The notes under the pieces are model-generated. The model had not been told where the DNA came from. It saw nothing but the letters and a program-made list of their open reading frames with translations, and did no database searches. Shown here piece after piece: positions 17,897 through 26,454 of a stretch of 64,000 nt of DNA (the stretch's first letter is position 1; each line of letters opens with the position of its first letter). Source of the stretch: Achromobacter pestifer (lineage in GTDB: Bacteria; Pseudomonadota; Gammaproteobacteria; Burkholderiales; Burkholderiaceae_B); NCBI RefSeq assembly GCF_013267355.1, contig NZ_CP053985.1:2914001-2978000 (forward strand). Direction: 5' to 3'. Made by a program: the position numbers and the translations under genes.

Positions 17897-19231
17897 TCAG
17901 TTCTCGCAAACGCGGGGCGTGATGTTCTTTTCCTTGGCGTACTTCGCTGCGCCTTCCTTGACCATCGGGTCCAGGATGGTCTTGTCCGACTGATACCAGT
18001 CGGAGACCACCTTGAATTTCGCGCCGTCCCACTGCACGATGCGGGCCCAGTCGTCGCCCTTGTGGTTGCTGCACGAGGTCTTGACCGGACGCATGATCTG
18101 GCCGAAGCCCAGCTTGTCCAGCTTTTCCTGCGTCAGGTTCAGGTTCTCGAAGCCCCAGCGGACCTGCTCGGGCGTCAGCGCCTTGCCCTTGCCGTACTTC
18201 TCCTGCGCGGCGCGGATCGCTTCCACCTGCAGCATCGAGATCATCATGCCGCGGGTGTGGGCGATGGTGCCCAGCGTGGTCTTGCCGGTCTTGTCCGAGC
18301 CCTGGCCCTTGTCGTAGACGAACTTCTTCAGGTCGTCGTAGACCTTGTCGTGCTCGGCGCCGCTGTTGTGCACGGTGATGGCGTTGTAGCCCTTGGCGAC
18401 ATCGCCCAGGTCCTTCACGTCGCCTTCGGAGCCGGCCCACCAGATGGCGTACATCTTGTCTCGCGGATAGCCGCTGGCCTGGGCTTCGCGGATCGCGGTC
18501 GGCGTCATGATGCCGGCGCTCCACAGCAGCACGTAGTTGGGGCGCGCCTGGCGGATCTGCAGCCAGGTGGACTTCTGTTCCACGCCGGGGGCGGTCACGG
18601 GATAGAGCACCAGCTCGAAGCCTTCCTTGGCCGCGCGCTTCTGCAGCAGGGGGATCGGCTCCTTGCCATACGGCGAGTCGTGGTAGACCAGGGCGATCTT
18701 CTTGCCCTTGAGCTTGTCCATGCCGCCTTCTTTCTTGGCGATGTCCTGGATCATCACGTCAGCGGCGGTCCAGTACGTGCCCAGCAGCGGGAAGTTCCAT
18801 TCGAACACGCTGCCGTCGACAGATTGCGACAGGCCGTAGCCCATCGTTTCGACCGGCACCTTGTCGACCATGGCCTTGTCGCTGACGGCGAAAGTGATGC
18901 CGGTGGACTGGGTGTCGAAGCCCGATGCGCCCGTGCCCTTGCCCTTCAGACGCTCGTAGCATTCCACGCCGCGGTCGGTGGCGTAGGCGGTTTCGCACTC
19001 TTCGTACGTGATCTTGACGCCGTTGACGCCGCCATCGCGTTCGTTGACCAGCTTCAGGTAGTCCAGCTTGCCGTCGGCCCAGGGAATGCCCAAGGGGGCG
19101 AAGGACCCGGTGCGATACACCAGCAACGGAACGAACTGCTCTTCCGCCGCCATCGCCGGCGTGGCCACGGCGCCTGCGGCGCCGGCTGCGGCCATCAAAG
19201 CTGCCGCCAACTTCAGGTTAAGACGCTTCAT
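17897..19231 (-). CDS. ABC transporter substrate-binding protein, LivK-like
   Basis: A periplasmic protein of about 444 residues. A signal peptide (LKLAAALMAAAGAAGAVATPAMAAEE) precedes a type I periplasmic binding fold. It is longer than classical LivK and belongs to the subgroup paired with acyl-CoA ligases. AGGAGG stands 9 nt before the ATG at 19231; an in-frame ATG at 19237 is too close to it. The operon partners suggest an aromatic or branched carboxylic acid ligand rather than an amino acid, but this is inference. Confidence 0.87.
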   Translation of the reverse strand: MKRLNLKLAAALMAAAGAAGAVATPAMAAEEQFVPLLVYRTGSFAPLGIPWADGKLDYLKLVNERDGGVNGVKITYEECETAYATDRGVECYERLKGKGTGASGFDTQSTGITFAVSDKAMVDKVPVETMGYGLSQSVDGSVFEWNFPLLGTYWTAADVMIQDIAKKEGGMDKLKGKKIALVYHDSPYGKEPIPLLQKRAAKEGFELVLYPVTAPGVEQKSTWLQIRQARPNYVLLWSAGIMTPTAIREAQASGYPRDKMYAIWWAGSEGDVKDLGDVAKGYNAITVHNSGAEHDKVYDDLKKFVYDKGQGSDKTGKTTLGTIAHTRGMMISMLQVEAIRAAQEKYGKGKALTPEQVRWGFENLNLTQEKLDKLGFGQIMRPVKTSCSNHKGDDWARIVQWDGAKFKVVSDWYQSDKTILDPMVKEGAAKYAKEKNITPRVCEN

Positions 19232-19362
19232 CTCCATTTACCTCCTGCGTGGTGCTTGGGTCAGTAACCCTGGGACACCGGGATTGGCCCGGTCTTGAGC
19301 CGGGTATTCAGGGCGGGTCCGTCGCGCTTGTGCCGCCGCGGACCGCGGAAATCAATGCGAAA

Positions 19363-20427
19363 TCAATGGGGGAACGGCCAGATGCGCAGCTTCTCCTTGC
19401 CGATGCTCCACAGCCTGGCCAGCCCGTGCGGTTCGGCAATCAGGAAGAACACGATCAGCGCGCCGAACACCATGTGTTCGATGTGCGCCGCTGTGTCCAC
19501 CGACAGCGGGATGCCCAGCGCATGCGGGATGTTGGACAGCGCCACCGGCACCAGCACAATGAACGCCGCGCCGAAGAAGCTGCCGATGATGGAGCCCAGC
19601 CCGCCGATGATCACCATGAACAGCAGCTGGAACGAGCGCGTCAGGTCGAACGCCAGCGGTTCCCAGGAGCCCAGGTGGATGTAGCCCCACAAGGCCCCGG
19701 CCACGCCGACGATGAACGAGCTGACCGCGAAGGCCGTGAGCTTGGCGTACATGGGGCGGATGCCGATGACGGAAGCCGCCACGTCCATGTCGCGGATCGC
19801 CATCCACTGCCGGCCGATGGCGCCGCGCACCAGGTTCTTGGCCAGCAGGCTGAAGACGACCACCAGGATCAGCACGAACAGATACTTTTCCAGCGCGCTC
19901 TGCACCGGCAGGCCGAAGGCCGTCAGCGGCGGCACAGACACGTTGCCGGACGACGAGTAGTTGGTGAAGAAGGGGATGCGCAGGAACGCCCAGTCCACGA
20001 AGAACTGCGCGGCCAGCGTCGCCACCGCCAGATACAGGCCGCGGATGCGCAGGCTGGGTATGCCGAAGATCACGCCCACGATGGTGGCGAAGAACCCTCC
20101 CAGCAGGATCTGGACGACCAGCGGCATGCCGGGAAAGCGCACGCCGAAGTTCCAGGCCGCATAGGCGCCCACCGCCATGAAGGCGCCGGTGCCCAGCGAG
20201 ATCTGGCCGCAATAACCCACCAGGATGTTCAGGCCCACGGCGGCCAGCGCCAGGATCAGGAACGGAATCAGGATGGCGCGCAGCAGATAGTCGCTGGCCA
20301 TGGCCGGGATGGCGACGAACGCCACCGCCAGCAGCAGCCAGATGAAGATGCGGTCCTGGCGGATCGGGAAGATCTGCTGGTCAGCGCGATAGCTGGTCTT
20401 GAATTGGCCGTTTTCGCGATAGAACAT
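19363..20427 (-). CDS. livM: LivM-type ABC transporter permease
   Basis: An inner-membrane permease of 354 residues. It has the LivM block LNILVGYCGQISLGTGAFMAVGAYAAW and the EAA-like cytoplasmic loop RQWMAIRDMDVAASVIGIR. It pairs with LivH to form the membrane channel. A gap of about 130 nt with GC-rich inverted repeats separates it from the binding-protein gene; the livH gene ends 26 nt upstream. Confidence 0.92.
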   Translation of the reverse strand: MFYRENGQFKTSYRADQQIFPIRQDRIFIWLLLAVAFVAIPAMASDYLLRAILIPFLILALAAVGLNILVGYCGQISLGTGAFMAVGAYAAWNFGVRFPGMPLVVQILLGGFFATIVGVIFGIPSLRIRGLYLAVATLAAQFFVDWAFLRIPFFTNYSSSGNVSVPPLTAFGLPVQSALEKYLFVLILVVVFSLLAKNLVRGAIGRQWMAIRDMDVAASVIGIRPMYAKLTAFAVSSFIVGVAGALWGYIHLGSWEPLAFDLTRSFQLLFMVIIGGLGSIIGSFFGAAFIVLVPVALSNIPHALGIPLSVDTAAHIEHMVFGALIVFFLIAEPHGLARLWSIGKEKLRIWPFPH

Positions 20428-20453
20428 GTTTTTATCCTAGAGGGCCTGTGGGC

Positions 20454-21383
20454 TCAGACACGGTCGATGATCTTCTCGCCGAACAGCCCTTGCGGACGGA
20501 ACAGCAGGAACACCAGCGCCAGCACATAGGCGAACCAGATTTCGATACCGCCGCCTACCAGCGACCCCAGATAGACCTCGGACAGCTTTTCGCCGACGCC
20601 GATGATCAGGCCGCCCAGAATGGCGCCCGGCACCGAGGTCAGGCCGCCCAGGATCACCACCGGCAGCGCCCGCAGCGCCGCGGTGGACAGCGTGAACTGC
20701 ACGCCGAACTTCGAGCCCCAGATGATCCCCGCCACCAGCGCCACCAGCCCCGCCACGCTCCAGACGATCACCCAGATGCGGTTCAGCGGAATGCCGATGG
20801 ATTGCGCGGCCTGGTGGTCGTCGGCCACCGCGCGCAGGGCGCGGCCGGTCGAGGTGTACTGGAAGAACAGCGCCAGCGCGGCCACCAGCAGGGCGGCGAT
20901 CACCGCCGCCGTCAGGTCTTCCAGGTTGATCAGCAACCCGCCTTCGAAGACGGATTCCAGAATCATCAGCGGATCCTTGGGCATGCCCACGTTGATGGAG
21001 TACACCGAGCTGCCGAACGTGATCTGGCCCAGGCCATCCAGGAAGTAGCTGATGCCCAGCGTCGCCATCAGCAGGGTGGTGGCCTCCTGGTTGACCAGGT
21101 GGCGCAGCACGAAGCGCTCGATGGCGACCGCCAGCAGGAACATCACGATGGCGCTGACGATGAAGGCCAGCACGTTGGCCAGGATCATGTTGTCAAAGCC
21201 GAACCAGCGCGGCAGCCACTCCGAGAAGCGGGCCATGGACAGCGCAGCGACCAGCACCATCGCGCCCTGCGCGAAGTTGAAGACGCCCGACGCCTTGAAG
21301 ATCAGCACGAAGCCCAGGCCGATCAGCGCGTACAGCATGCCGCTCATCAGGCCGCCGAATAAGGTCTCTAGAAAAAATCCCAT
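20454..21383 (-). CDS. livH: LivH-type ABC transporter permease
   Basis: A 309-residue inner-membrane permease with hydrophobic character throughout. The signatures LIFKASGVFNFAQGAMVLVAAL and RALRAVADDHQAAQSIGIPLNR are those of LivH. The ATG at 21383 begins MGFFLETLFGGLMSGMLYALIG; the longer open frame upstream is a shadow of livG. It heterodimerises with LivM. Confidence 0.93.
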   Translation of the reverse strand: MGFFLETLFGGLMSGMLYALIGLGFVLIFKASGVFNFAQGAMVLVAALSMARFSEWLPRWFGFDNMILANVLAFIVSAIVMFLLAVAIERFVLRHLVNQEATTLLMATLGISYFLDGLGQITFGSSVYSINVGMPKDPLMILESVFEGGLLINLEDLTAAVIAALLVAALALFFQYTSTGRALRAVADDHQAAQSIGIPLNRIWVIVWSVAGLVALVAGIIWGSKFGVQFTLSTAALRALPVVILGGLTSVPGAILGGLIIGVGEKLSEVYLGSLVGGGIEIWFAYVLALVFLLFRPQGLFGEKIIDRV

Positions 21384-21394
21384 GTCTGTCCGCC

Positions 21395-22192
21395 TTAGTG
21401 CGACACGCCGAGGTAGGCGCGGATCACGTCTTCGTTTGCACGAACCTCGTCCGGCTTGCCGTCGCCGATCTTCTTGCCGTAGTCCAGCACCACGACGCGG
21501 TCCGAGATGTCCATGACCACGCCCATGTCGTGCTCGATCAGCACGATGGTGGTGCCGAACTCGTCGTTCACATCCAGGATGAAGCGGCTCATGTCCTGCT
21601 TCTCTTCGATGTTCATGCCGGCCATGGGTTCGTCCAGCAACAGCAGGCGCGGCTCCATCGCCAGCGCGCGGCCCAGGTCCACGCGCTTTTGCAGGCCATA
21701 GGGCAGGCGGCCCACGGGCGTCTTGCGGTAGGCCTGGATTTCCAGGAAGTCGACGATGTTCTCGACGAACTCGCGGTGCTTGATCTCTTCGCGCTCGGCC
21801 GGGCCCAGGCGGAAGGCCTGCGCCAGCAGCCCGCACTTCATGCGCAGGTTGCGGCCGGTCATGATGTTGTCCAGCACGCTCATGCCCTTGAACAGCGCCA
21901 GGTTCTGGAACGTGCGGGCGATGCCCATTTCGGCGGCGCGGCGCGGGTTCATGCGCGAGAAACGCTCGCCGCGGAAGGCGATGCCGCCTTGCTGCGGCGT
22001 GTAGACGCCGTTGATGACGTTGAGCATTGAGCTCTTGCCGGCGCCGTTGGGGCCGATGATGGCGCGGATCTCGTGTTCGCGCACGTTGAAGGAAATGTCC
22101 GTCAGCGCCTTCACGCCGCCAAAGGACAGGGAGATGTTCTGCATGTCCAGCATGACGTCGCCGATGCGCTGGTCGCGGTCGTTGTTGCTCAT
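21395..22192 (-). CDS. livG: LivG-type ABC transporter ATPase
   Basis: The product is 265 residues. The Walker A motif is GPNGAGKSS, the signature LPYGLQKRVDLGRAL (degenerate LSGGQ, usual for LivG) and Walker B LLLLDEPMAGMN, followed by the LivG-specific C-terminal block EVRANEDVIRAYLG. The start is at 22192 (MSNNDRD). It lies 5 nt downstream of the acyl-CoA ligase gene, so the two are cotranscribed. Confidence 0.92.
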   Translation of the reverse strand: MSNNDRDQRIGDVMLDMQNISLSFGGVKALTDISFNVREHEIRAIIGPNGAGKSSMLNVINGVYTPQQGGIAFRGERFSRMNPRRAAEMGIARTFQNLALFKGMSVLDNIMTGRNLRMKCGLLAQAFRLGPAEREEIKHREFVENIVDFLEIQAYRKTPVGRLPYGLQKRVDLGRALAMEPRLLLLDEPMAGMNIEEKQDMSRFILDVNDEFGTTIVLIEHDMGVVMDISDRVVVLDYGKKIGDGKPDEVRANEDVIRAYLGVSH

Positions 22193-22197
22193 GATCT

Positions 22198-24174
22198 CTA
22201 CGCGGCCTTGGCGGTTATGGCGGGAAACGTCTTGACCGGGCGGATCTTCAGGTCCGCCGAGATCTTGCCGGTGCGTCCGTCTTCGAACTTCACTTCGGTT
22301 TCGATGAATTGCGACTGCTTGCCGCCAAAGAGCGCGTCGATCAGCACGCCGTACTTCTGCGCGATGAACGCGCGGCGCACCTTGCGCGTGCGGGTCAGTT
22401 CGTCGTCGTCGGGATCCAGTTCCTTGTGCAGGATGAGGAAGCGGCCGATCTGCGAGGCCGACAGCTTGGGATCGGTGGCCAGATCGGCGTTGACCTGTTC
22501 CACGCATTCCGCGATCAGCTGGTAGACCTCGTCCTTGGAAGCCAGGTCGGTGTAGCCGGCATAGGGCATGCCGCGGCGCTCGGCCCAGTTGCCCACGGCT
22601 TCCAGGTCGATGTTGATGAAGGCGCACACATCTTCGCGGTTGGCGCCGAAGGCGACCGCTTCCTTGATGTGCTGGAAGAACTTGAGCTTGTTCTCGATGT
22701 ACTTGGGCGCGAACAGGCTGCCGTTGGCGAGCTTGCCCACGTCCTTGGCGCGGTCGATGATCTTCAGCTGACCGTCGGTGTCCAGATAGCCCGCATCGCC
22801 CGTGTGGAACCAGCCGTCGGCGCTGCGCGCCTCGGCAGTCGCCTCGGGGTTGCGGTAGTACTCCTTGAACAGGCCGGGGCTCTTGACCAGGATCTCGCCG
22901 TTGTCGGCCACGCGGATCTCCACGCCTTCGACGGGCGGGCCCACGGTGTCGTCGCGCACCTTGCCGTCGGGCTGCACGCAGACGAACACCGAGGTTTCGG
23001 TCGAGCCGTAGAGCTGCTTGAGGTTGATGCCGATGGACCGGTAGAACACGAACAGGTCGGGGCCGATGGCCTCGCCCGCGGTGTAGGCCACGCGCACCCG
23101 GCTCATGCCCAGCGCGTTGCGCAGCGGGCCGTAGATCATCACGTTGCCCAGCGCGTAGCGCATGCGGTCCCAGGCGCCGACTTGCTCGCCGTCGAGGATC
23201 CTGGTGCCTACGCGGCGCGCGAGCTTCATGCAGGCGGCGAACAGCTTGCGCTTGATCAGTCCTGCGTCTTCCATGCGGATCATCACATGCGTCAGCAGGC
23301 CTTCGAGCACGCGCGGCGGCGCGAAGTAATAGGTCGGCCCGATGTCGCGCATGTCGATCGACACGGTGTCGGGCGATTCGGGATGGTTCACGGTAAAGCC
23401 CGTGACCAGCAGCTGCGTGTACGAGAACATGTTCTGGCCGATCCAGGCGGGCGGCAGATAGGCCAGCACGTCTTCCTGGTCGGTCAGTTTTTCCATCTCG
23501 GACACGGCGCGCGCGCGGTCGATCAGCGCATGGTGCGTGAGCACCACGCCCTTCGGCTTGCCGGTGGTGCCCGAGGTGTAGAACATGGCGGCCGGGTCTT
23601 GCGGCTGCACGGCGGCGACGGCTTGCTCGAAGAAGTCCGGATGCTGGCCGGCGTACTCGCGGCCGAGCTCTTCCAGCTGTTCATACGAGCGAAGCATGGG
23701 ATCGGTGTAGTGGCGCAGGCCGCGCGGATCGTCGTACACCACGTGCTTGAGCGCAGGGCATTGCTCGAGGACTTCGAGCATCTTGTCGACCTGTTCCTGG
23801 TCTTCGACGATGGCCACGCTGATCTCGGCGTCCTGCAGCACGTAGACCATTTCCTGGGCGACGGCGTCTTGATAGAGCGGCACAGGGATCGCGCCCAGCG
23901 ACTGCGCGGCCATCATGGCCATGTACAGGCGCGGGCGGTTCTCGCCGATGACGGCCACGTGCATGCCGGGCTTGATGCCCAGTGCGGCCAAGCCATGCGC
24001 GACGTGCCGGACATGCTCCGCCACTTCGGACCACGTAAGGGTTTGCCAGATCCCCAGATCTTTTTCGCGTATGGCGGGCCGCGACCCGCGAACGCTGGCA
24101 TGCGTGAACAGCAGCGCTGGAAAGGTATCCAGCGCAGCCGGCATCCGTGCAGATGCGGGCGATGTATGTGCCAC
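22198..24174 (-). CDS. Long-chain/aryl acyl-CoA ligase (AMP-binding)
   Basis: The product is 658 residues and the first gene of the LIV operon. The AMP-binding P-loop is FYTSGTTGKPKGVVLTH, with YGSTETSVFV and the hinge GWFHTGDAGYLD further on, as in long-chain FadD15-like ligases. I start it at a GTG (24174), which has GGAGGAG eight bases upstream; the earlier ATG-headed frame lacks a ribosome site. It converts an imported carboxylic acid to its CoA ester, trapping it in the cell. The chain type is unknown. Confidence 0.86.
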   Translation of the reverse strand: MAHTSPASARMPAALDTFPALLFTHASVRGSRPAIREKDLGIWQTLTWSEVAEHVRHVAHGLAALGIKPGMHVAVIGENRPRLYMAMMAAQSLGAIPVPLYQDAVAQEMVYVLQDAEISVAIVEDQEQVDKMLEVLEQCPALKHVVYDDPRGLRHYTDPMLRSYEQLEELGREYAGQHPDFFEQAVAAVQPQDPAAMFYTSGTTGKPKGVVLTHHALIDRARAVSEMEKLTDQEDVLAYLPPAWIGQNMFSYTQLLVTGFTVNHPESPDTVSIDMRDIGPTYYFAPPRVLEGLLTHVMIRMEDAGLIKRKLFAACMKLARRVGTRILDGEQVGAWDRMRYALGNVMIYGPLRNALGMSRVRVAYTAGEAIGPDLFVFYRSIGINLKQLYGSTETSVFVCVQPDGKVRDDTVGPPVEGVEIRVADNGEILVKSPGLFKEYYRNPEATAEARSADGWFHTGDAGYLDTDGQLKIIDRAKDVGKLANGSLFAPKYIENKLKFFQHIKEAVAFGANREDVCAFINIDLEAVGNWAERRGMPYAGYTDLASKDEVYQLIAECVEQVNADLATDPKLSASQIGRFLILHKELDPDDDELTRTRKVRRAFIAQKYGVLIDALFGGKQSQFIETEVKFEDGRTGKISADLKIRPVKTFPAITAKAA

Positions 24175-24245
24175 GATGTCTCCTCCGGTTTGGACGCATC
24201 GGGCCAGCAGTCCGCAAGAGCGGCGGTGGCGATGAAGCGCTTGAC

Positions 24246-24303
24246 CAGTTGGTTTTAGATTTACGGCAGGAGTTAAGGTATAAGGTTGGGTTGCTACCAA
24301 CTG
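24246..24303. promoter_or_regulatory. Inverted repeat in divergent promoter region
   Basis: CAGTTGGT (24246-24253) and ACCAACTG (24296-24303) are exact inverted copies 42 nt apart between the acyl-CoA ligase operon and the divergent Crp/Fnr gene. They could be two half-sites or a looped operator controlling both. The protein that binds is not identified. Confidence 0.4.
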
Positions 24304-24343
24304 TCACCATCGCGACATTCAAGGAACTTTTAGGGTATTCCCG

Positions 24344-25048
24344 ATGCAGCTAGCCGACTCCCTGCAACTCGCCGCCGCGTGGTTTCGCGTGCTCAGCCGC
24401 GATCAGCAAGAACGCGTCGAACGGGACCTTACCGTGCAGCAGGTGGTTGCCGGCTCGATCATAGAGCGCAAAGGTGAACTCGCACAGGCTTGGATAGGGG
24501 TGCTGGCGGGACTGGTCAAGGTGTCGGTGGGCAACGCCGAAGGCAAGGTGGCTTCGCTGACCGGCGTGCCCGCGGGGGGCTGGATCGGCGAGGGCTCGCT
24601 GCTCAAGCGCGAGATCCGCAAGTACGACATCGTTGCGCTGCGGGATTCGGTGGTGGCGCGCCTGCCGGCCGCCACGTTCGATTGGCTGCTGGATAGCAGC
24701 ATCCCATTCAACCGCTATCTGCTCCACCAATTGAACGAGCGCGTGGCGCAGTTCATCGGCAAGGCGGAGTACGACCGCCTGCTGGATCCGGATGCGCGCG
24801 TGGCCCGCTGCTTGGCCGAGCTCTTCAACCCTTTGCTGTATCCCGGCATGGGCATGCGCCTGGCCATTACCCAGGAAGAGGTAGGCTATCTGGCCCGGGT
24901 ATCGCGGCAACGCGCCAATCAGGCGCTGCGCAAGCTGGAGGAAGCCGGCCTGCTCAATGTGGAATACGGCGCGGTCCGGGTGCTGGACCTGGACGGCCTG
25001 AAACAATACGGGTCGGATCGCAGCGTAGCCGAGGGCGAGCCGGCCTGA
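24344..25048 (+). CDS. Crp/Fnr-family transcriptional regulator
   Basis: The product is 234 residues. The N-terminal cyclic-nucleotide-binding-like beta-roll covers about 1-150 and the C-terminal HTH_Crp contains ITQEEVGYLARVSRQRANQALRKLEEAG. It lacks the FNR-type cysteine cluster, so oxygen sensing is unlikely. It is divergent from the acyl-CoA ligase/LIV operon, suggesting local control of uptake and activation of that substrate. The effector is unknown. Confidence 0.86.
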   Translation: MQLADSLQLAAAWFRVLSRDQQERVERDLTVQQVVAGSIIERKGELAQAWIGVLAGLVKVSVGNAEGKVASLTGVPAGGWIGEGSLLKREIRKYDIVALRDSVVARLPAATFDWLLDSSIPFNRYLLHQLNERVAQFIGKAEYDRLLDPDARVARCLAELFNPLLYPGMGMRLAITQEEVGYLARVSRQRANQALRKLEEAGLLNVEYGAVRVLDLDGLKQYGSDRSVAEGEPA

Positions 25049-25076
25049 GGCGTCGGCTGTGCGATCAAAAAAGTCC

Positions 25077-25111
25077 TTGACGATGAATAGTGCGCTATTT
25101 AATATTGCGCA
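25077..25111 (+). promoter_or_regulatory. ohrR promoter and overlapping operator; probable leaderless start
   Basis: TTGACG (25077-25082), 17 bp and TAATAT (25100-25105) place transcription start at or next to the A of the ohrR ATG at 25112. A dyad AATAG-TGCG-CTATT (25086-25099) fills the spacer. A 23-nt stretch (25086-25108) recurs exactly upstream of ohr. No Shine-Dalgarno sequence precedes the ATG, consistent with leaderless translation. OhrR autorepression is inferred from position and from the family. Confidence 0.7.
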
Positions 25112-25573
25112 ATGAAATCCCGATCCAAAGCCAAAGCCGCATTCAATCCGCTGCTGCTGGACAGCCAGCTGTGCTTCGCGCTGTACTCGACTTCGCTGGC
25201 GATGAACAAGGTGTATCGCAAGCTGCTGCGCGGGCTGGACCTGACCTATCCGCAGTACTTGGTGATGCTGGTGCTGTGGGAGGGCGACGAGATTACGGTG
25301 ACGGATATCGGCGAGCGCCTGTTCCTGGATTCCGCTACGCTGACGCCGCTGCTCAAGCGGCTGGAAGCAGCGGGCCTGGTGACGCGCAAGCGCTCTGTGG
25401 AAGACGAGCGCCAGGTGATCGTCGGCCTGACACGCCAGGGCCGCGAACTGCGCGCGCAGGCCGAAGCCGTGCCGCATTCGATCGCGGGCGCCGCGCAATG
25501 TTCGCTGGAAGAGGCGCAAGGTATGATGAAAACGCTGCATGCGCTGCGGGAGAAGCTGAGCGCAAGTCTTTGA
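25112..25573 (+). CDS. ohrR: MarR-family organic hydroperoxide sensor OhrR
   Basis: A 153-residue winged-helix repressor. The sensing cysteine is Cys21 in [13 protein letters not shown], the OhrR signature, and the HTH block contains [30 protein letters not shown]. Oxidation of this cysteine by organic peroxides releases DNA. The ATG at 25112 is needed to include Cys21. It is followed by ohr 144 nt downstream, and the same 23-nt operator sequence precedes both genes. Confidence 0.95.
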   Translation: MKSRSKAKAAFNPLLLDSQLCFALYSTSLAMNKVYRKLLRGLDLTYPQYLVMLVLWEGDEITVTDIGERLFLDSATLTPLLKRLEAAGLVTRKRSVEDERQVIVGLTRQGRELRAQAEAVPHSIAGAAQCSLEEAQGMMKTLHALREKLSASL

Positions 25574-25608
25574 AGTGGCGGGCCATGCCCGCTATTGCTA
25601 GGTTCAAT

Positions 25609-25639
25609 AAATAGTGCGCTATTTAATATTGCACTATTT
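25609..25639 (+). promoter_or_regulatory. ohr operator/promoter, repeat of the ohrR site
   Basis: AAATAGTGC (25609-25617) and GCACTATTT (25631-25639) form perfect 9-bp arms 13 bp apart. Nested in this is the dyad AAATAG-TGCG-CTATTT. Positions 25610-25632 are identical to 25086-25108 upstream of ohrR, including the TAATAT -10 box (25624-25629). The -35 is weaker than at ohrR. This should be the main OhrR-controlled ohr promoter. Confidence 0.75.
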
Positions 25640-25717
25640 AATTAGTAAGGGTCGCCGCGGGATGCTCCCGCCAGGCCTGGCAGTCCAACCACCACTTTCC
25701 ATTCAAGGAAACGCATC

Positions 25718-26143
25718 ATGTCTATCGAAAAAGTGCTGTACCGCGCCCATGCGCACGTCACCGGCGGCCGTGAAGGCACGGGCGCCACGGACGACGGCAA
25801 CCTGAACGTCAAGCTGACCACGCCGAAGGAACTGGGCGGCGCGGGCGCGGCCGGCACCAATCCGGAACAGCTGTTCGCCGTGGGCTATTCGGCGTGCTTC
25901 ATGGGCGCCATGAAATTCGTCGCCGGCCGCGACAAGATCGCGATGCCGTCGAATGCGACGATCGATGGCGCTGTTGGGATCGGGGGTATTCCTACGGGGT
26001 TTGGGATTGAAGTCGAGTTGAAGATTTCGTTGCCGGGGATGGAGCGGGCCGAGGCCGAGAAGCTGGTCGCTGCGGCGCATATCGTTTGCCCTTATTCGAA
26101 TGCTACCCGGGGCAATATTGATGTGACGTTGACGATTGTTTGA
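25718..26143 (+). CDS. ohr: Organic hydroperoxide resistance protein Ohr
   Basis: A 141-residue cytosolic thiol peroxidase of the OsmC/Ohr family that reduces organic hydroperoxides with lipoylated proteins as reductant. Catalytic cysteines are Cys60 (GYSACFMGA) and Cys124 ([13 protein letters not shown]), the usual Ohr positions. AAGGA lies 8 nt before the ATG. Codons change visibly from about 25970 on: C-ending codons become scarce and GGG, GTT, TTG and ATT common, toward the structured element that begins 51 nt downstream. Confidence 0.96.
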   Translation: MSIEKVLYRAHAHVTGGREGTGATDDGNLNVKLTTPKELGGAGAAGTNPEQLFAVGYSACFMGAMKFVAGRDKIAMPSNATIDGAVGIGGIPTGFGIEVELKISLPGMERAEAEKLVAAAHIVCPYSNATRGNIDVTLTIV

Positions 26144-26194
26144 TCGTTGATGGGTTGTTGATGTTCTATTGGCGGGTGGCCTTGTTCGTAGGCC

Positions 26195-26358
26195 GCCTGT
26201 CGTCGCGTGCGGCGTGGCGGCTCGCGCCCACGATTGCGGTCCGGAGCGTTCGCTCCGGACTGCCCCGTCGTCATCCTCGTCCTCGCCTTCGGCGACTCCT
26301 TCGGATTCCCTCGGGCGCATCGAGGTTGCGAGCCGCCACGCCGCACGCGACGACAGGC
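26195..26358 (+). repeat. 164-nt hairpin unit A, copy 1
   Basis: Perfect 31-bp arms (26195-26225 and 26328-26358) enclose a core with a hairpin TCCGGAGCG-TT-CGCTCCGGA and a smaller stem CGCC-TTC-GGCG. The core strings GATTGCGGTCCGGAGCG, CCCCGTCGTCATC and GATTCCCTCGGGC recur in the other three units. It starts 51 nt after the ohr stop. Confidence 0.85.
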
Positions 26359-26420
26359 TACGTACGTCTTGGGTCGCTGCGCCGTTAGATCCGTGGTCAG
26401 TGTCGAGTCTTGAGCTGCCC

Positions 26421-26454
26421 GTCCTTTACGGCCGCGCGGGCGGCCGTAAAGGAC
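26421..26454 (+). terminator. Hairpin C, copy 1 (terminator-like)
   Basis: A perfect 15-bp stem (26421-26435 with 26440-26454) closes a GCGG tetraloop and is followed by a six-T run at 26463-26468. It lies 62 nt after hairpin A, the same distance as in copy 2. It probably ends the ohr transcript. Confidence 0.65.
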
